Shown: piece by piece, positions 11,028-22,744 of the stretch
How positions within the stretch are numbered: the stretch's first letter is position 1
How the letters are laid out: the number at the start of each line of letters is the position of its first letter
DNA from: Priapulus caudatus
Lineage: Eukaryota > Priapulida > Priapulimorpha > Priapulimorphida > Priapulidae
Direction: 5' to 3'
Assembly (NCBI RefSeq): GCF_000485595.1
Contig: NW_014577088.1
Coordinates: forward strand, 909,818 to 961,621
DNA length: 51,804 bases
Notes under the pieces: generated by a model
Database searches by the model: none
What the model was told of the DNA's origin: nothing
The model's input: only the letters and a program-made list of their open reading frames with translations
Translations under genes and position numbers: made by a program

Positions 11028-11514
11028 AGACCTACTATTTTTAAATTGGTTGCATGATGTCTCGCACTATCGCGAGATTCCGAGATTCCGAGAGTCCGAG
11101 ATTCGCACGTAATGGCAGCGGAAATCAAAACGAGTAATCAGAATTCGAATCATGCATGGTTTGTTGAATACGAAGGTTCTACGATATGTTATCGTTACTC
11201 TAGATAGTTGTTGTCACTGAAGCAATAACGGTTAGTATCGTAAAAGTGGGTAAAATACGAGACCGGCCGGAAATTATTTTGTGAAATCCTGGCTATTTAA
11301 AGAACCAGATTTTCATGCACATACGTACGTAGGCAACGCGCTCTATTCATAATTGTTAAGGCGAGGCGAAAATGTTATAGTGTAGTAAGTAAACGTGGCC
11401 GCCCAGAAAAACAAAATTAGCTCGGGGGAGAGATGACGGAGAGACGAGGAAAGACGAGCAAAAGAACGGGTGTGTGAGCGAAACGGTGTGCGTGCTTCAT
11501 GCGTGTGCGTGTTA
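11028..11514. other. Unassigned DNA
   Basis: No gene recognised. A small GAGATTCCGAGATTCCGAGAGTCCGA repeat with a 9-bp period lies at about 11074-11103. 11430-11510 is GA/GTGT-rich. Confidence 0.4.
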
Positions 11515-11564
11515 GGGTGGTGTGGGGCTAGGGTTAGGGTTAGGGTTAGGGTGGTGTGGGGCTA
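11513..11564 (+). repeat. TTAGGG tract flanked by direct repeats
   Basis: About four TTAGGG units (11528-11551) lie between two direct copies of TTAGGGTGGTGTGGGGCTA. Unlike the other telomere-type tracts here, I see no inverted repeat around it; the direct flanks suggest slippage or unequal exchange. Confidence 0.8.
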
Positions 11565-11673
11565 TAACTATTAATAATAATTATTCACATGACTGCACAA
11601 TGTAATGAAAGTGTCAATGACACTGTAGCTCACCGTGGGTGTGATAGAAGAAGGAAGGGATATATATATAAAG

Positions 11674-11731
11674 CAAGAGTATATATGGGAGAACTCCCAT
11701 TATATAGCATATCTCCCATTATATACTCTTG
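11674..11731. repeat. CAAGAG-family hairpin
   Basis: Inverted arms CAAGAGTATATATGGGAGA and complement (ending TATACTCTTG) with an internal CTCCCATTATATA duplicate. 58 bp in all. The flanks are AT-rich, and no clean target duplication is readable. Confidence 0.6.
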
Positions 11732-11912
11732 ATAATGATATATATGCATAAGTTTTGATGCGAAAATAAATGTTTCAGATCTGAAAGTCTGAAATCTTGA
11801 CGAGAGATGGTGCTACGCCTAAATGATCACCATTTTGGTTTTCGAATATCGCGCAAATAAAAACAATAAAATATTCCAGTCAAATTACTGTAACGAAGAA
11901 TCTAAAACACAA

Positions 11913-12342
11913 TAGGCGCGTTCACACTGGCGCGAATAAGCGGGATGCAAATCCCGGTTTTTTTGGCATCGCGATGGAAATACCGAGATTATTACATGCG
12001 TGAACGCAATAATTCGACTAATAATTGCGATCAGCATCGCGCTCCAAATCGCACTTTTGACTGCGATTATTTGGAATTAGCGCGATTATTTGCGTGTGTG
12101 ACCTTCGCGCAAATAATCCCGGTATTTTCTATCCTATGCATTTCAAGCGAGTAAGCAGTTTGAGCTATGCGCAGTAAGCGATCATTGCCGGCAGTGAGCA
12201 TGGCCAGTTCGATTAATAGAATTATCCCCCCGCTCAGGATAGCGAGATATTTCCGCTTGTTGGTGAAACAACGTACAATTATCATCGGTATTTGCATCCG
12301 GCGATGCTATCGCGGTTTTTTCTTGTGTGTGAAAAGCGCCTG
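11913..12342. mobile_element. MITE with AGGCGCGTTCACAC ends
   Basis: Terminal inverted repeats TAGGCGCGTTCACAC (left) and GTGTGAAAAGCGCCT (right) continue inward as imperfect complementarity: CCCGGTTTTTTTGGCATCGCGATGG against CATCCGGCGATGCTATCGCGG, then CAAATCGCACTTTTG/ACTGCGATTATT words. A bare TA may be the target duplication. Its right two-thirds recur at 28222-28500, where the end reads GTGTGAACGCGCCTA. No coding capacity. Confidence 0.65.
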
Positions 12343-13089
12343 ATTATTACACGTATGTAGGTATGAATTGTAGAAGTTGTTAACCATGTAACGAAATAAA
12401 CGTAATATAGAGCGTGTCTATACTCTCCCATAGGAGTAATACAATTACTGACTTTGGGGCTATAAAGCCTTTACAACATTCATATATCGCAAAATTGAAT
12501 CAAAAACTGAATGAATATAGATGGCCTTTTCATTTTTGGCCAAAAAGTGGGCCATGGCTCAGAAAGTAGGTTTACGCGTTGCTTCGCAAATAGGACGTTA
12601 AATATCTCCATAGCCGCCAAAAGTAAAAACTGTATGCAATTTTGAAACATGTGGGTCAAAACGGTTCCTTGAGTCATGTCGTTGACTGTAGGCTGAGCCA
12701 CATGCAGAATGCAATAGTGCAATTGCCAAAATTACTGCTGATTTGCATAATAAAAAATAATAAAAACCCGTGTGATATGTTTTTGGGGGCAGTCCTTATT
12801 CATTCCACAATCAGAACTGAGAAAAAATCCGTTGAACTGAACTGACTTATTGGCCATTTCCATTTTTGAGGACGAGACGGCGAGCGAGGAGACGGACGAC
12901 GGACGGACGGACGGACGGAGACGGAGGACGGGACACACCCATGGCAATAGCTCATTCTGAGATGTCAAGGGAAGCTAAAAATGCCGGCAATGAAAGCCAT
13001 GGTAATAACTACTTCATGTTAACTATTAAACAGCAGTCGTTTCATGAATGAACGTATTATTATTATATCTTTACAGGGGAAAACGTTTG
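12051..13089 (+). repeat. Dispersed ~1-kb repeat, copy A
   Basis: The segment from GCACTTTTGACTGCGATTAT to GGGGAAAACGTTTG is repeated in the same orientation at 28222-29203. It contains the right part of the 11913-12342 MITE, a TTGGGGCTATAAAGCC word, GCATAATAAAAAATAATAAA, a short GGAC microsatellite (12899-12918), and CATTTCCATTTTTGA just before it. Copies differ mostly by single-base indels. Repeated sequence outside the MITE (12343-13089) has no recognised coding capacity. Confidence 0.85.
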
Positions 13090-13227
13090 CCAATATAATC
13101 ACGCCACGCAATGTCATTCAGGCAGGCGAAAGTGGCGCCCGTTACGACAGTGCGTCAAGGTACGACGTGACGCGTCAGTACACGGATGGCGGGCCTCGTG
13201 TTGGGAAGCCAGGACCAAAAGGGTTCG

Positions 13228-13325
13228 CACATGGATGTGCGTGTGTGTGTGTGTGTGTGTGTGGTGTGTTGTGTTGTGTGTGTGTTTGTTGTGCGTGCGT
13301 TCGTGCGTGTGTGTGTGTGTGTGTG
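13228..13325 (+). repeat. (GT)n microsatellite
   Basis: GT repeats interrupted by GTGTGTTGT and GCGTGCGTTC. Alternating purine-pyrimidine DNA of this kind can adopt Z-form (established). The long frames on both strands here are compositional. Confidence 0.9.
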
Positions 13326-13329
13326 AGCG

Positions 13330-14115
13330 TTGCGATGCGTTTGTTAAACTTGTGTGCTCGTTGACTTGTGGCGTGCGTGCGGTGGTGGTGTGTGGCTTAT
13401 GTGAGGCGACAGCGCAGAACAGGCCCAGGCAGCCTGTCAAGCGAGACTGATTTACCACATAGCATACTACATGCTCCGCGCCGTATTTGACAGCGTTGGG
13501 CGTTTTGGAATCGATGCGATTTAGACACGTACCGCCAAAGTATAACCGATTACGGGCAAAATGCATCAAGATTTGCGTGGCGCCTGTTCTAAAACTTGTT
13601 CAATGACCAACGGCGTTTTATGCAATGTTGTATTCCACGCAACGATACCGTAGCGCAGTGCTCTCTCTCTATCCCTTTTCTGTCCTCTTTCTCTCTCCCT
13701 CTCCTCCCCTCCCTGTCTCTCTCTCTTCGTCTCTCTCATCTCTCTCTCGTAAGCAAGGCACGCATCTGCTTATAGAAGCGCGCACGCGCCCACGGCACAG
13801 GCCGCACGCATCGGCACGGCACGGCACGCTCGGCAAGCCCGGCACGCCGCCTAGAAGTTGGCATTGTTTTCACACCCGCGACGCAACTCCTAAGCGCTCG
13901 CAGCAAGGATGTATCACACTCGTTTGTTCACGCGCGCACAACGACAATCACAGGCACGTGCCACGCACATTTGCATCAGTCATTAACTGCATCGGACATT
14001 TTGCTCGTTTTAATAGCCGCAGCGCGTAGTTTTCAACATTTATTTGGACTTGGCAACTTTTATTGACGCACGGTGAAAAACGGAGTGTTTGTGAAGTCGG
14101 AGTAGCGCGTGGGGT
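13330..14115. other. Unassigned GC-moderate DNA
   Basis: No recognised gene. A CT-rich run lies at about 13660-13750, and a GGCACGGCACGGCACG short tandem at 13813-13840. Confidence 0.4.
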
Positions 14116-14134
14116 TTTCTCTGTCGTACGAGAA

Positions 14135-14364
14135 AGGAGAGAGAGAGAGGAGAGAGGGAGAGAGAGAGACGAAGAAAGAGTGAGCAAGAATGAAAGCGTG
14201 AGAAATGGAGAGAGAGAGAGCGCGAGAAGAGATGGAGCGAGAGGGGGGGAGAAGTGGGCGCCTGCGGCGAAGAGATGAGATGGCTAGGAGAGAGAAAGAG
14301 ATGCTAGAGAGAGAGATCTAAGAGAGAGAGAGAGAGGAGAGATCTAAGAAGAGAGAGAGATCTT

Positions 14365-14399
<35 letters not shown>

Positions 14400-14411
14400 A
14401 GAGAGGAGAGA

Positions 14412-14463
<52 letters not shown>

Positions 14464-14474
14464 GAGGAGAGATG

Positions 14475-14507
<33 letters not shown>

Positions 14508-14564
14508 AAAGAGAGAGAGAGAGAGAGAGAGATAGAGAGGAGAGATGAGAGAGAGATAGATGAG

Positions 14565-14630
<66 letters not shown>

Positions 14631-14789
14631 CAGCGATACAGAGTACGAGACAGAGACAGAGACAGAGGCTAGAGACGAGAAAGAGACAGAGACAGAGACA
14701 GAGCGAAGACAAAGCGACGCGACAAGCGACAAAGAGACATGAGACGAGACGAGCAGAGAAGGACAGAGAAAAGAGAGAGAGCAGAGAGA

Positions 14790-14823
<34 letters not shown>

Positions 14824-14833
14824 GAGAGAGAGA

Positions 14834-14869
<36 letters not shown>

Positions 14870-14885
14870 AGAGGAGAGAGAAGAG

Positions 14886-14926
<41 letters not shown>

Positions 14927-15133
14927 GAGAGAGAGAGAGAGAGAGGAGGAGAGAGAGTAGCGATACAGAGAACAGAGAGAGATAGAGACGAGAGAGACAG
15001 AGAGACAGGAGACAGAGAGACAAGAGAGACAGAGGACAGAGAGACAGAGAGACAGAGGAGAGAGAGACTAAGAGGAGAACGAGAGATCAGAGACAGAGCG
15101 AGACGAGACAGAGACGAGAGCGAGAGAGAGGAG

Positions 15134-15183
<50 letters not shown>

Positions 15184-15268
15184 GAGGGGCAGAGAGAGAG
15201 AGAGAGAGGAAAAGAGCGAGAGAGAGAGCGAGGGAGGGAGGGAGGGAGGGAGAGAGAGAGAGAAAGAG

Positions 15269-15309
<41 letters not shown>

Positions 15310-15325
15310 CGAGAGAAGGGAAGGT
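14135..15325 (+). repeat. Long (GA)n / purine tract, about 1.2 kb
   Basis: Nearly pure purine on the plus strand: GA repeats with GAGACAGA, GAGGAGA and GGGAGGGAGG (15231-15255) interruptions. The 239- and 339-residue Ser/Leu frames on the minus strand are by-products of CT repeats lacking stops. Homopurine mirror-repeat DNA can form triplex structures (established). Confidence 0.95.
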
Positions 15326-15860
15326 ATGTGCACCCACGGTGTGGCTGCGAGCACGCGAGGCATCCGGCCGATTCGTCGGCGACAACGATGATGTCATGTT
15401 CTCAGCCATCGATCGCAGAGCGCGCGTTAAAGGGCTTATACCCTATGTAACGCAACGACATTATGGGCTGCGCTGTGCACGTGTTAACGCGAAACTAGAA
15501 GCCGCCTTCGTTAAATTTGTTCTCAGCAGCGGATTTCGAATTATACGACAGTTATATGCGTGAGGCAACGCAAGCGCAGGGATGGGATGCGTGGACGCTT
15601 AACTGTGCCCTAGGGTGGGTGAAGGAGGGACCGTTCGGGGGGTCGTTGAGGTTGAGCCGGGGGAAGAGGCACAGCAGGATAAGGTTGGCTAGAGCGTCAA
15701 GAAACACATACTATATAGGGGGTGGAATAACTGCAGCGGTAGTGAACGAAACTGAACGGTGGAGAGCAAAGCGCGGCATAAGTCATCAGCGGTCTATTGT
15801 GTACATTGGTAGGCGAAAAAAGAAATGGTGTCACGTGAGTGATAGTGAGAAATTAAATAA
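15326..15860. other. Unassigned DNA between GA tracts
   Basis: Short open frames without recognisable domains. No repeat partner seen. Confidence 0.4.
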
Positions 15861-15868
15861 TAGAATAA

Positions 15869-16198
15869 GATATATATATATATATAGAAAGAGAAGTACA
15901 TGTAGAGAATAGATAGATAGTATATAGATAGATAGACAGGACGAGAGGGAGCGAGAGGGAGAGAGAGAAGAGGATGAGAGAGAGAGAGAGGACTGGAGAG
16001 AGCGAAAGAAAGAGAGAGAAAAAGTGAGTGGTGCGTGCTTGCGTGCGTGCGTGCGTGCTGTGCAGTGCGTTGCGGGACGTCGGCTGTTTACAGCGCGCGT
16101 GAATGAGCATGTGAGCCAAGGCTTTTGGCGGAATCGAGCCAGCATGTCAGGAACAGATCGAATTGTCAAGTAAGCGCCGTTGCACGAGAGAGAGAGAG

Positions 16199-16241
<43 letters not shown>

Positions 16242-16278
16242 AGGGGACAGAGAGGAAGGAGGGAGAGAGAGATGGCTA
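15869..16278 (+). repeat. Mixed microsatellites (TA, GATA, GA, TGCG)
   Basis: (TA)n at 15869-15885, GATA words at 15909-15938, GA tracts at 15943-16030 and 16185-16275, and GTGCGTGCGTGCGTGC at about 16040-16059, separated by about 120 bp of complex sequence. Confidence 0.85.
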
Positions 16279-17067
16279 GATACGCAGCATTTTGTTAACG
16301 AACTGCGAGCTAACGAACCGTCTACATGTGCATGCACGCACGCTCCCGCGCCGCGCCCCTACCTGCCCCTTGCGCCGCGCTAAGTGCGGACGCGTGTCCG
16401 GCGGACGCAGTGGCAATTAGGAAATTTCATGGTTGGTTTGGAGTACAACCTAAATCAGCAGGCACGGTGCGCGCGTGGAGACACTGGCCGCCAGGTAGAG
16501 CGAGCAGCGCGCAATATCACGGCCCCGCACGCTAACGAACGAGAGACGAGAATACGATTAGGCATATATACGGTATTACGTTTGTATCGCGATTACTGAC
16601 AAATTCTGTTAATGTCATACTTGCTGCTGCGTGTGCTGTGTCTGTATAGCGCAGGTTCAGATTTTCACCTTGTTTCCTGTACTAGGATCCAATTGTAGAA
16701 ATTCATTGGCTAAGCTTAGAGCCATATGCTTAGCATCCGGCCGTGTGAAATACAGATACAATATCGTAACCCACCAGCGTAGGGTTACGCTATTCTGTTG
16801 GGGTATAATATTGTCTCTATACGTGAAACAGAGCGCAGGTGGTATACTAAACGATAAACTATATACATTATTTCGTGAAGTTCATTTCAATTTCGTCGAT
16901 TACAGTCGATGGAAACACCTCTCAGTCTGCATAAATATATAATATTCGTGTGCGAAGTGTTTTACATGATTCGTGATCACGCGGTAACATGGGTTGGTTT
17001 CACAGCGCTACATCGTTTTCATCGTTGCAGACACCGGCATTGTACGTCAATGAATAAAATACTATCA
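16279..17067. other. Unassigned DNA
   Basis: No recognised gene or repeat. Open frames up to about 100 residues lack domain features. Confidence 0.4.
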
Positions 17068-17074
17068 TCAATAT

Positions 17075-17454
17075 CAAGAGTAGATAATAACACAAGAGTT
17101 ACACACCCGATTCCCGCATTTTTAACCGATTTTTCTCATTAAAATTTGCCACCAATAAAGAAGCAAGTGTAACGCGTATGGCGCCACTATAGCTTCAAAT
17201 TGTGGCTTAACACCTCTACACAATAGCGGTAAATTGTGCGAATTCAGCTCGTGCAAGATTACGATTTACAGCAATACGCTAGCAAATATATGTAAACAAA
17301 TATCAGTACCATGCACGAAGGTGAGTGACTAGTGGTCATAATAAGCTGAGGAACGTGTACACTTGCTTCTTTATTGGTGGCAAATTTGGATGAGAAAAAT
17401 CGGTTAAAAATGCGGGAATCGGGTGTGTAACTCTTGTGTTATTATCTACTCTTG
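17075..17454. mobile_element. 380-bp foldback of the CAAGAG family with 7-bp target duplication
   Basis: Long inverted arms (about 17075-17172 and 17360-17454, nearly 95 bp) begin CAAGAGTAGATAATAACACA and end with the complement. They enclose a unique centre of about 190 bp. TCAATAT occurs immediately left (17068-17074) and right (17455-17461), a perfect 7-bp duplication. Near-identical short frames exist in both arms simply because the arms are complementary. The terminal AAGAGTAGATAAT also begins the larger foldback at 41602-42204. Confidence 0.85.
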
Positions 17455-17464
17455 TCAATATGCA

Positions 17465-17820
17465 GCAACCAATTAGCATACACCCAAAAACTATACACAT
17501 TATTTTTGACGAGAGAAATTCACATGTACGTATATCGATGTTTTTTGTTTCGCTGACGATCACAAAAAGCGCAGCCTAGCAAGCCAAAAACATAAATAGC
17601 ACGACAGTCGCGCGCACGCATGCCAGCCGATAGCTTCCGTTAAGTGCATGCGGATGTGTCGCGACCAACTGCTTAGCTGTGAGGGACAGCTGGCATGTTG
17701 GCATGTTAGGAGGGCATGCTACGAGGAGAGGTGTGCTCGTATGTTGCTAATATATATGACATATATATATATTATAGTATATATGGTCAGGTAACTGGCT
17801 GTAAACGTTGTCGTCGTCAC
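17465..17820. other. Unassigned DNA with AT-rich hairpin-like end
   Basis: No gene seen. GGCATGTTGGCATGTTAGGAGGGCATG forms a loose short tandem at about 17692-17718, and 17750-17786 is TATATA-rich. Confidence 0.4.
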
Positions 17821-17821
17821 C

Positions 17822-18835
17822 TGTGCGCACATGGTCGCGTGTGCGTGTGCGCGTGTGCTATGCGTGGTGTGTGTGCGTGGTGTTGTGCGTGACGTGTGGT
17901 GCGTGGTGTGGCCGTCGGTGCGGCGTGGTGCGGTGGTGGGAACGGGGTGCGCGTGAATGTGGCGTGGGTGGTGGCGCGTGGTGTTCGAGTGGTTGCGCGG
18001 TGTGTCTGCGTGTGCGCGTGATTGTGCGTGGTGTGGGTGGCGCCGTGGTGTTAGTGGTGCGCGTGTGCGTGGTTGCGCGTGGTGTTAGTGGTCGCAGTGT
18101 GCGTGTGGGCCGTCGGTGCGCTGGTCGCGTGGTGTGTGTGCGTGGTGTGGCGTTGTGCGTGGTGTGCGTGGTGTGCGCGGTGTGCGTGTGCGCGTGGTGC
18201 GTGGTGCGTGGTGTGCGCGGTGTGCTGGCGGTGCTGCGTTGTGGCGCCCGTGGTGTCGTGTGTGGCGTGGATGATGCGTTGTGGCCGCGTGGTGTGGCGT
18301 GGTGCGCCGGTGGTGCGCGGGTGCGCGTGGTGTGCGTGGTGCGTGTGCGTGGTGTCCGCGGTGCGCGTGTGCGCGGTGCGCGTGCGTGGTGGTGCGTGGT
18401 GTGCGTGGTCACCGAGTGAGTGCGCCGTGTGTGCGTCGTTGTGCGTGTGCGTGGTGGCGTGGTGTGCGTGGGTTGTGGGCGTCGGTGTGCGTGGTGATGT
18501 GGTGCGCGTTGGTGTGTGGTGCCACGTGGTGTCTCGTGGTGCGCGTGGTGTGCGTGTGGTGTGTGGATGTGGCGTGGTAGCGTGGTGGCGCGTGGTGTGC
18601 GTGTGAGCGTGTGTGTGTGTTACGTCGTGGCGTGTGGCGTGGTGCGCGTGATGCGTTGGCTTGTTCATGGTGCGCGTCGTGTGCGTGGTGTGTGTGGGGT
18701 GCGTGGTGGCGCGTGGTGTCGGCGTGGTGTGCGTGAGTGTGCGTGGTGGCGCGGTGGGTGCGATGGTGTGCGCGGTGCGTGGTGCGCGTGGTGTGTGTGT
18801 GCGCGGTGAGATGTGCGTGGCTGCGTGTGGTGCGT
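17822..18835 (+). repeat. GTGCGTGGT low-complexity block, about 1 kb
   Basis: The plus strand is made of GTGCGTGGT, GTGCGCGTG and GTGTGTGCGT words with very few A residues. Open frames of 100-205 residues on both strands (Val/Arg/Cys/Trp-rich on plus, Thr/His/Pro/Arg-rich on minus) follow from composition. There is no fixed period, so this looks like a decayed or error-affected short tandem repeat. Confidence 0.85.
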
Positions 18836-18907
18836 TGTTTTTTTCCGTCGACTTCGCATCGAGATTAAAGGATTCACTCTGTCGCGAGGTGGGCAGAGGC
18901 AGCGCGA

Positions 18908-18922
18908 TACAGAGAGAGAGAT

Positions 18923-18956
<34 letters not shown>

Positions 18957-19165
18957 CGAGAAATGCGAGAGAAGCGAAGAATGCGAAGAGAGAGAGAGCG
19001 AAAGAGAGAGAGAGAAATGAGAAAGAGAGAGAGAGAGAGAGAGTAGAGAGAGAGAGCAGAGCTGAGAGAGAGAGAAATGAGAAAGAAAGAGAGAGAGCAG
19101 AGAGAGCGAGAGAGCGAGGGAGAGAGAATGAGAAATGAGAGAGAGAGAGAGAGAGAGGAGAGACC
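18908..19165 (+). repeat. (GA)n microsatellite
   Basis: Purine-only tract with GAGAAATGAGAAAGAGAG and GCGAGAGAGCGAG variants. Confidence 0.92.
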
Positions 19166-20084
19166 CATTGCCCCTGCGTTATTGCTAGCAGTCCATGCAT
19201 ATATACTAGCGATCAAAATGTGAATCGCAAACACGGCAGCAGAAAAGAAATCATGGCCGCACCGCCACCACTATACTTTAGCACTTGCCAATCTGCGCTC
19301 ACGCGTACTGCGCGGGCCTACGTTGTCATGGGGACAGACCCGCGAACGTTCATTTTTCAGAAATGTAAACTATCCGTCAGGCGGTATCCGATCGCGTTGT
19401 TTATTATAGCACCAAATCCCCCGTAAACAACTTCTTTTTCTGCATGGCGGCTTCAAATCGCGTTTCACACCGAAGAGCAGTATAGCCTTCGCGTTCGAAA
19501 ATGGGAGCAAAATAGCTCAATCAATTGTCTATCGAAGAATACTTATATCGGCTAAAGACTACAAATTTAAGTCTAAAAAAACGCAGGGGCCTGCCGTGAA
19601 GCGATATTCTGCCTTCGCCAGCCTTGGTCGCGGCTGGTCGTTTAGTCAACGTCCGCTATAAAACACATGCGCTATTGCGACGGCAGGAAGCATTGAGTGA
19701 CTTCCAGCATAACTCGGTTCATACGTGTTTTTAGCAGCACTCTGCGCAGATGTGAATGACAACGTGTACGCAGTACCGACCTAGTCAGCAACTTAGATAA
19801 ACGCCTCCCGCCGCTGCGCCGCGCGGCCGGCGCCTGCCCCTATAAACGCGTCAACAGACGAGACGCGATACGAAGGAATCAGGTCCATGATGCGCGCAGC
19901 TCCCTACTGGAATCTCTTCGGTGTCCAATGCCGAATACCATGAACTCGATGTAGATGGCATCAATTCACCTAGTGGACTGTTTGACTACCATTCAGTGCG
20001 CGTGAAGCTACTTGGCATTTACAATCATCCTGCGAATTCCTTGTACTGCGCTATGCTATGCTGATGATGCTCCATCAATGTCTC
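19166..20084. other. Unassigned DNA, partly GC-rich
   Basis: No recognised gene. A GC-rich segment (CGCCTCCCGCCGCTGCGCCG at 19802) is followed about 25 bp later by CCTATAAACG, which could be a GC-box/TATA arrangement. No transcript can be inferred, so this is a weak observation. Confidence 0.3.
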
Positions 20085-20109
20085 GGTCTCTCTCTCTCTC
20101 TCTCTCTTG

Positions 20110-20147
<38 letters not shown>

Positions 20148-20709
20148 CTTTTTCGTCTCCTCTCTCTCTCTCTCTCTCGGTCTCCGCTCTCTCTCGTTCT
20201 CAGAAAGACCGCCTACCTTCTCCCCTGCCACTCCCCTTCTACGTCTCCTTCTACATCCCACTCTCCATCTCCCTCTCCCTCCTTTTCCCTCTCCCTTCTC
20301 CCTCTCCCTCCTTTTCCTCTCTCCCTTCTCCCTCTCACTCTGTCCATCTCCCTTCATATCTTTGGATCGCTTCAGCTCGCCTGTCTCTGTCTTTCTCCTT
20401 CCCCTCTCCCCCTTTTCCTCTCCCTCTCCCTCTCCCCCCTCTTCCTCTCCCTCTTTCCCTCTGCTTCTGTATCTCCATTTCCCCCTCTCTTTCTTCCTCT
20501 CCTTTCTCTCTCGTCCTCTCCCCTCTCGCCCCCTCATTTCTTCCCCCTCGATATCTTTGTTTCTATCTCTCTTCCTCTACGCTCTCCCTCTCCCCTCTCC
20601 TGCCTCATCCTCTCCCTCTCCCTCTCCCGATCGTCCTCTCCCTCTCTCTTCCCTCTATACGCATCTCCCGTCTCACGCTCTCCTCCTTCCATCCTCCCTT
20701 CTTCGTTTC
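20085..20709 (+). repeat. (CT)n and CCCTCTCCCT pyrimidine tract
   Basis: Pure CT at 20085-20200, then TCTCCCTCTCCCTC-type sequence to about 20700, almost free of purines. Frames of 246-272 residues (Ser/Leu/Pro) are compositional. The tract runs straight into the left arm of the inverted repeat at 20710. Confidence 0.92.
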
Positions 20710-22690
20710 TCACATCACTCTCTTCTCTTATTGTCATGTCGCAACACGCCCCTCTTCTCTCTACATGCCCTAGCTCGCTCGTCGCTTTGCTTATTTTCTC
20801 CCATTTTAACCTCGCTTGGTGTGTTACCTCCCTGTTTGCTGCTTTAATCCCTACTACCCGGCACTCGCCCACATGAACCAAACGACCGTTCCACGTTTGA
20901 CTCCCCCTCGCCTAACCCTTTCCTTTCCCTACTCATGCGTGTTCGTTTTTCCGTGCATGTTCTTTGATTCAAATGACCGGTGGAAAGTATACCAACTCAC
21001 AACCATACTGGCAGCAAAATTATCCGCAATATTATTGCAGTTCCGGGCCGGCTTGGAAATGTTAAGCAGGTGTCTCCGGCAACAGAATGCGCGGCACTAG
21101 CTTTGCGCAACTGATTGCATGCATTGCCATATTGTATAGCAAATCCTAAACAGCCCGTCGCATTTAGCGTGCACGCGGCAACACGTCAGCTTTGCACAGC
21201 TCCCTGTATCAATATCAGCGTGCGTGAAACGCCCAGCCCGTCCGTTTGAATAGGCCTGCCAGGTGTGTCATCACGGCAGGCCATCCATAGCAGGCCGCTG
21301 AACTGTCGCTGTTTGCCGCCAATTACTGTATTGTTTCTCCAAATCAGTAACTCTTGGCATCAATCCCCTCATCTTATCGCTTTGACATTTTTCTTCGGCC
21401 GTGCCTTTCTGTTATCTCCGACCCTTTACCCGGTGTATTCGTCTAAATTCTCCGCTGTCGATAAAATTAAAAGGTTTCAATCTGGCCGCATGGCCAATAA
21501 TTCTGCCTTTGTCTTTTGGACGCTTGACCTCCTTTCCGCGCCTTTATCGAATCGTTCTCCTATACGAGTCGATCTTTCAAACGCAAACTTATCCTAACTC
21601 TCCATTTATTTTCTCAAATCTCTCCCGTATCGCGTGTCAGTCACTTTCTGTCTGTCTGCCCGTGCCGCGCTGTTCCGTCCTCCAGTCTGTTCTGTATGTC
21701 TGTCGGCCATGTTGTGTGTCTGCATCTCTGTTCTCAGGTGTTATGTCGCGTCTGTTTTGTCTGCCTTGTTCACATGGCCTTACAACGTAGGGACTTCACA
21801 TGCTCTCTGACATGTTAAGCTTCACCAAATATAAATAAGTATAGAAAATAGCGCATCGCGCTGCGGCCGTTTACACTATGCAATGGGGAATTTATTGGCG
21901 GCTTGTTCGTTGTTTTTGCGAATGCGCAGAACTTATAAATGCTATATCCTAATATATGTTATTCTACTTCGCGTAAAACTCTGACTGTGTTTCATTGCCT
22001 GTCAGGATCACATCAACACGTTCTCAACTGCACCGTAAAGCTCTCGCTTTTGGGCGGGAATTCGGGTGGATTATTTGCTGAAAACGTACAAATACTTCCG
22101 CGTGACCTCTGCATATTTGGCGTCAGCGGTGGACTTCAATAGTTCGAAATGTTGAATGAGGGCCCAGTACAAGACGATGTCGGAGCTGGGCCAGGCATGT
22201 CTGCGTTTTCTCAATGCGGGGCCGAGCACCTCTTGGCCGTTGTCTCTGTCATCTTCATGCTTACACCGTCTTACCCTGTAATAAGCGCATTCTAAAGTCT
22301 CCTACAGATTCGGCCCCCCTCGAGGCTTACTCATGTCAGACAAGTGTAAAAATTACTTTAGCTGGCGAAATCTCGTGGTACGTGGCGTGGCCAGTTTGAG
22401 CGTGTGTATCCCGCGAAAGTTCGCAGTTTGTCTTGGCCGTACTGGTCTATTTCCGTTTGATGGCGCGAAAAGGCAAACGAAATGCGTTTGCCATCTACTT
22501 GGATTGATCTTGTGGTCTTATTTCAAGTGTAGGTGTCCGCGTGAATGATTTAAGAATTTGCCGCTGAGGGTGTGTAATGGGCCGTAGTATCTCCTCCCGC
22601 TGGCACTAATAGCCAGTTCCGTATAGTTCTTTTGATGTACTGCAGCCGGCCCCCTGTCGAGCGAAACCGGCCCAAACCAACGAGCAAGGT
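20710..22690 (+). repeat. ~1.9-kb inverted repeat, left arm
   Basis: Reads as the reverse complement of 26396-28220. Matching landmarks: ACATGCCCTAGCTCGCTC (20761) against GAGCGAGCTAGGGCATGT (right arm); TGCGTGTTCGTTTTTCCGTGCATG; GGCCATCCATAG; TCTTTCAAACGCA; CATGTCAGACAAGTGT against ACACTTGTCTGACATG; and CTGCAGCCG near the inner end. It includes a GTCTGTCTGCC microsatellite near 21647-21710. No domain is recognised in its frames, and mirrored frames in the other arm are a consequence of the symmetry. Confidence 0.88.
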
Positions 22691-22744
22691 CTATATAGTG
22701 AACATCGCCATCCACGTTCACTCAACAGCCATCCCCAAGCAACC

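Noticed and set aside
11913-12342. Helitron end (TC...CTRR)
   Set aside because: Clear terminal inverted repeats and no CTRR with 3' hairpin; fits a MITE better. The CAAGAG hairpins were rejected as Helitron ends for the same reason.
14304-15363. Ser/Leu frames of 239 and 339 residues (minus)
   Set aside because: Translations of CT repeats; the same happens at 32885-34099 and 20058-20876.
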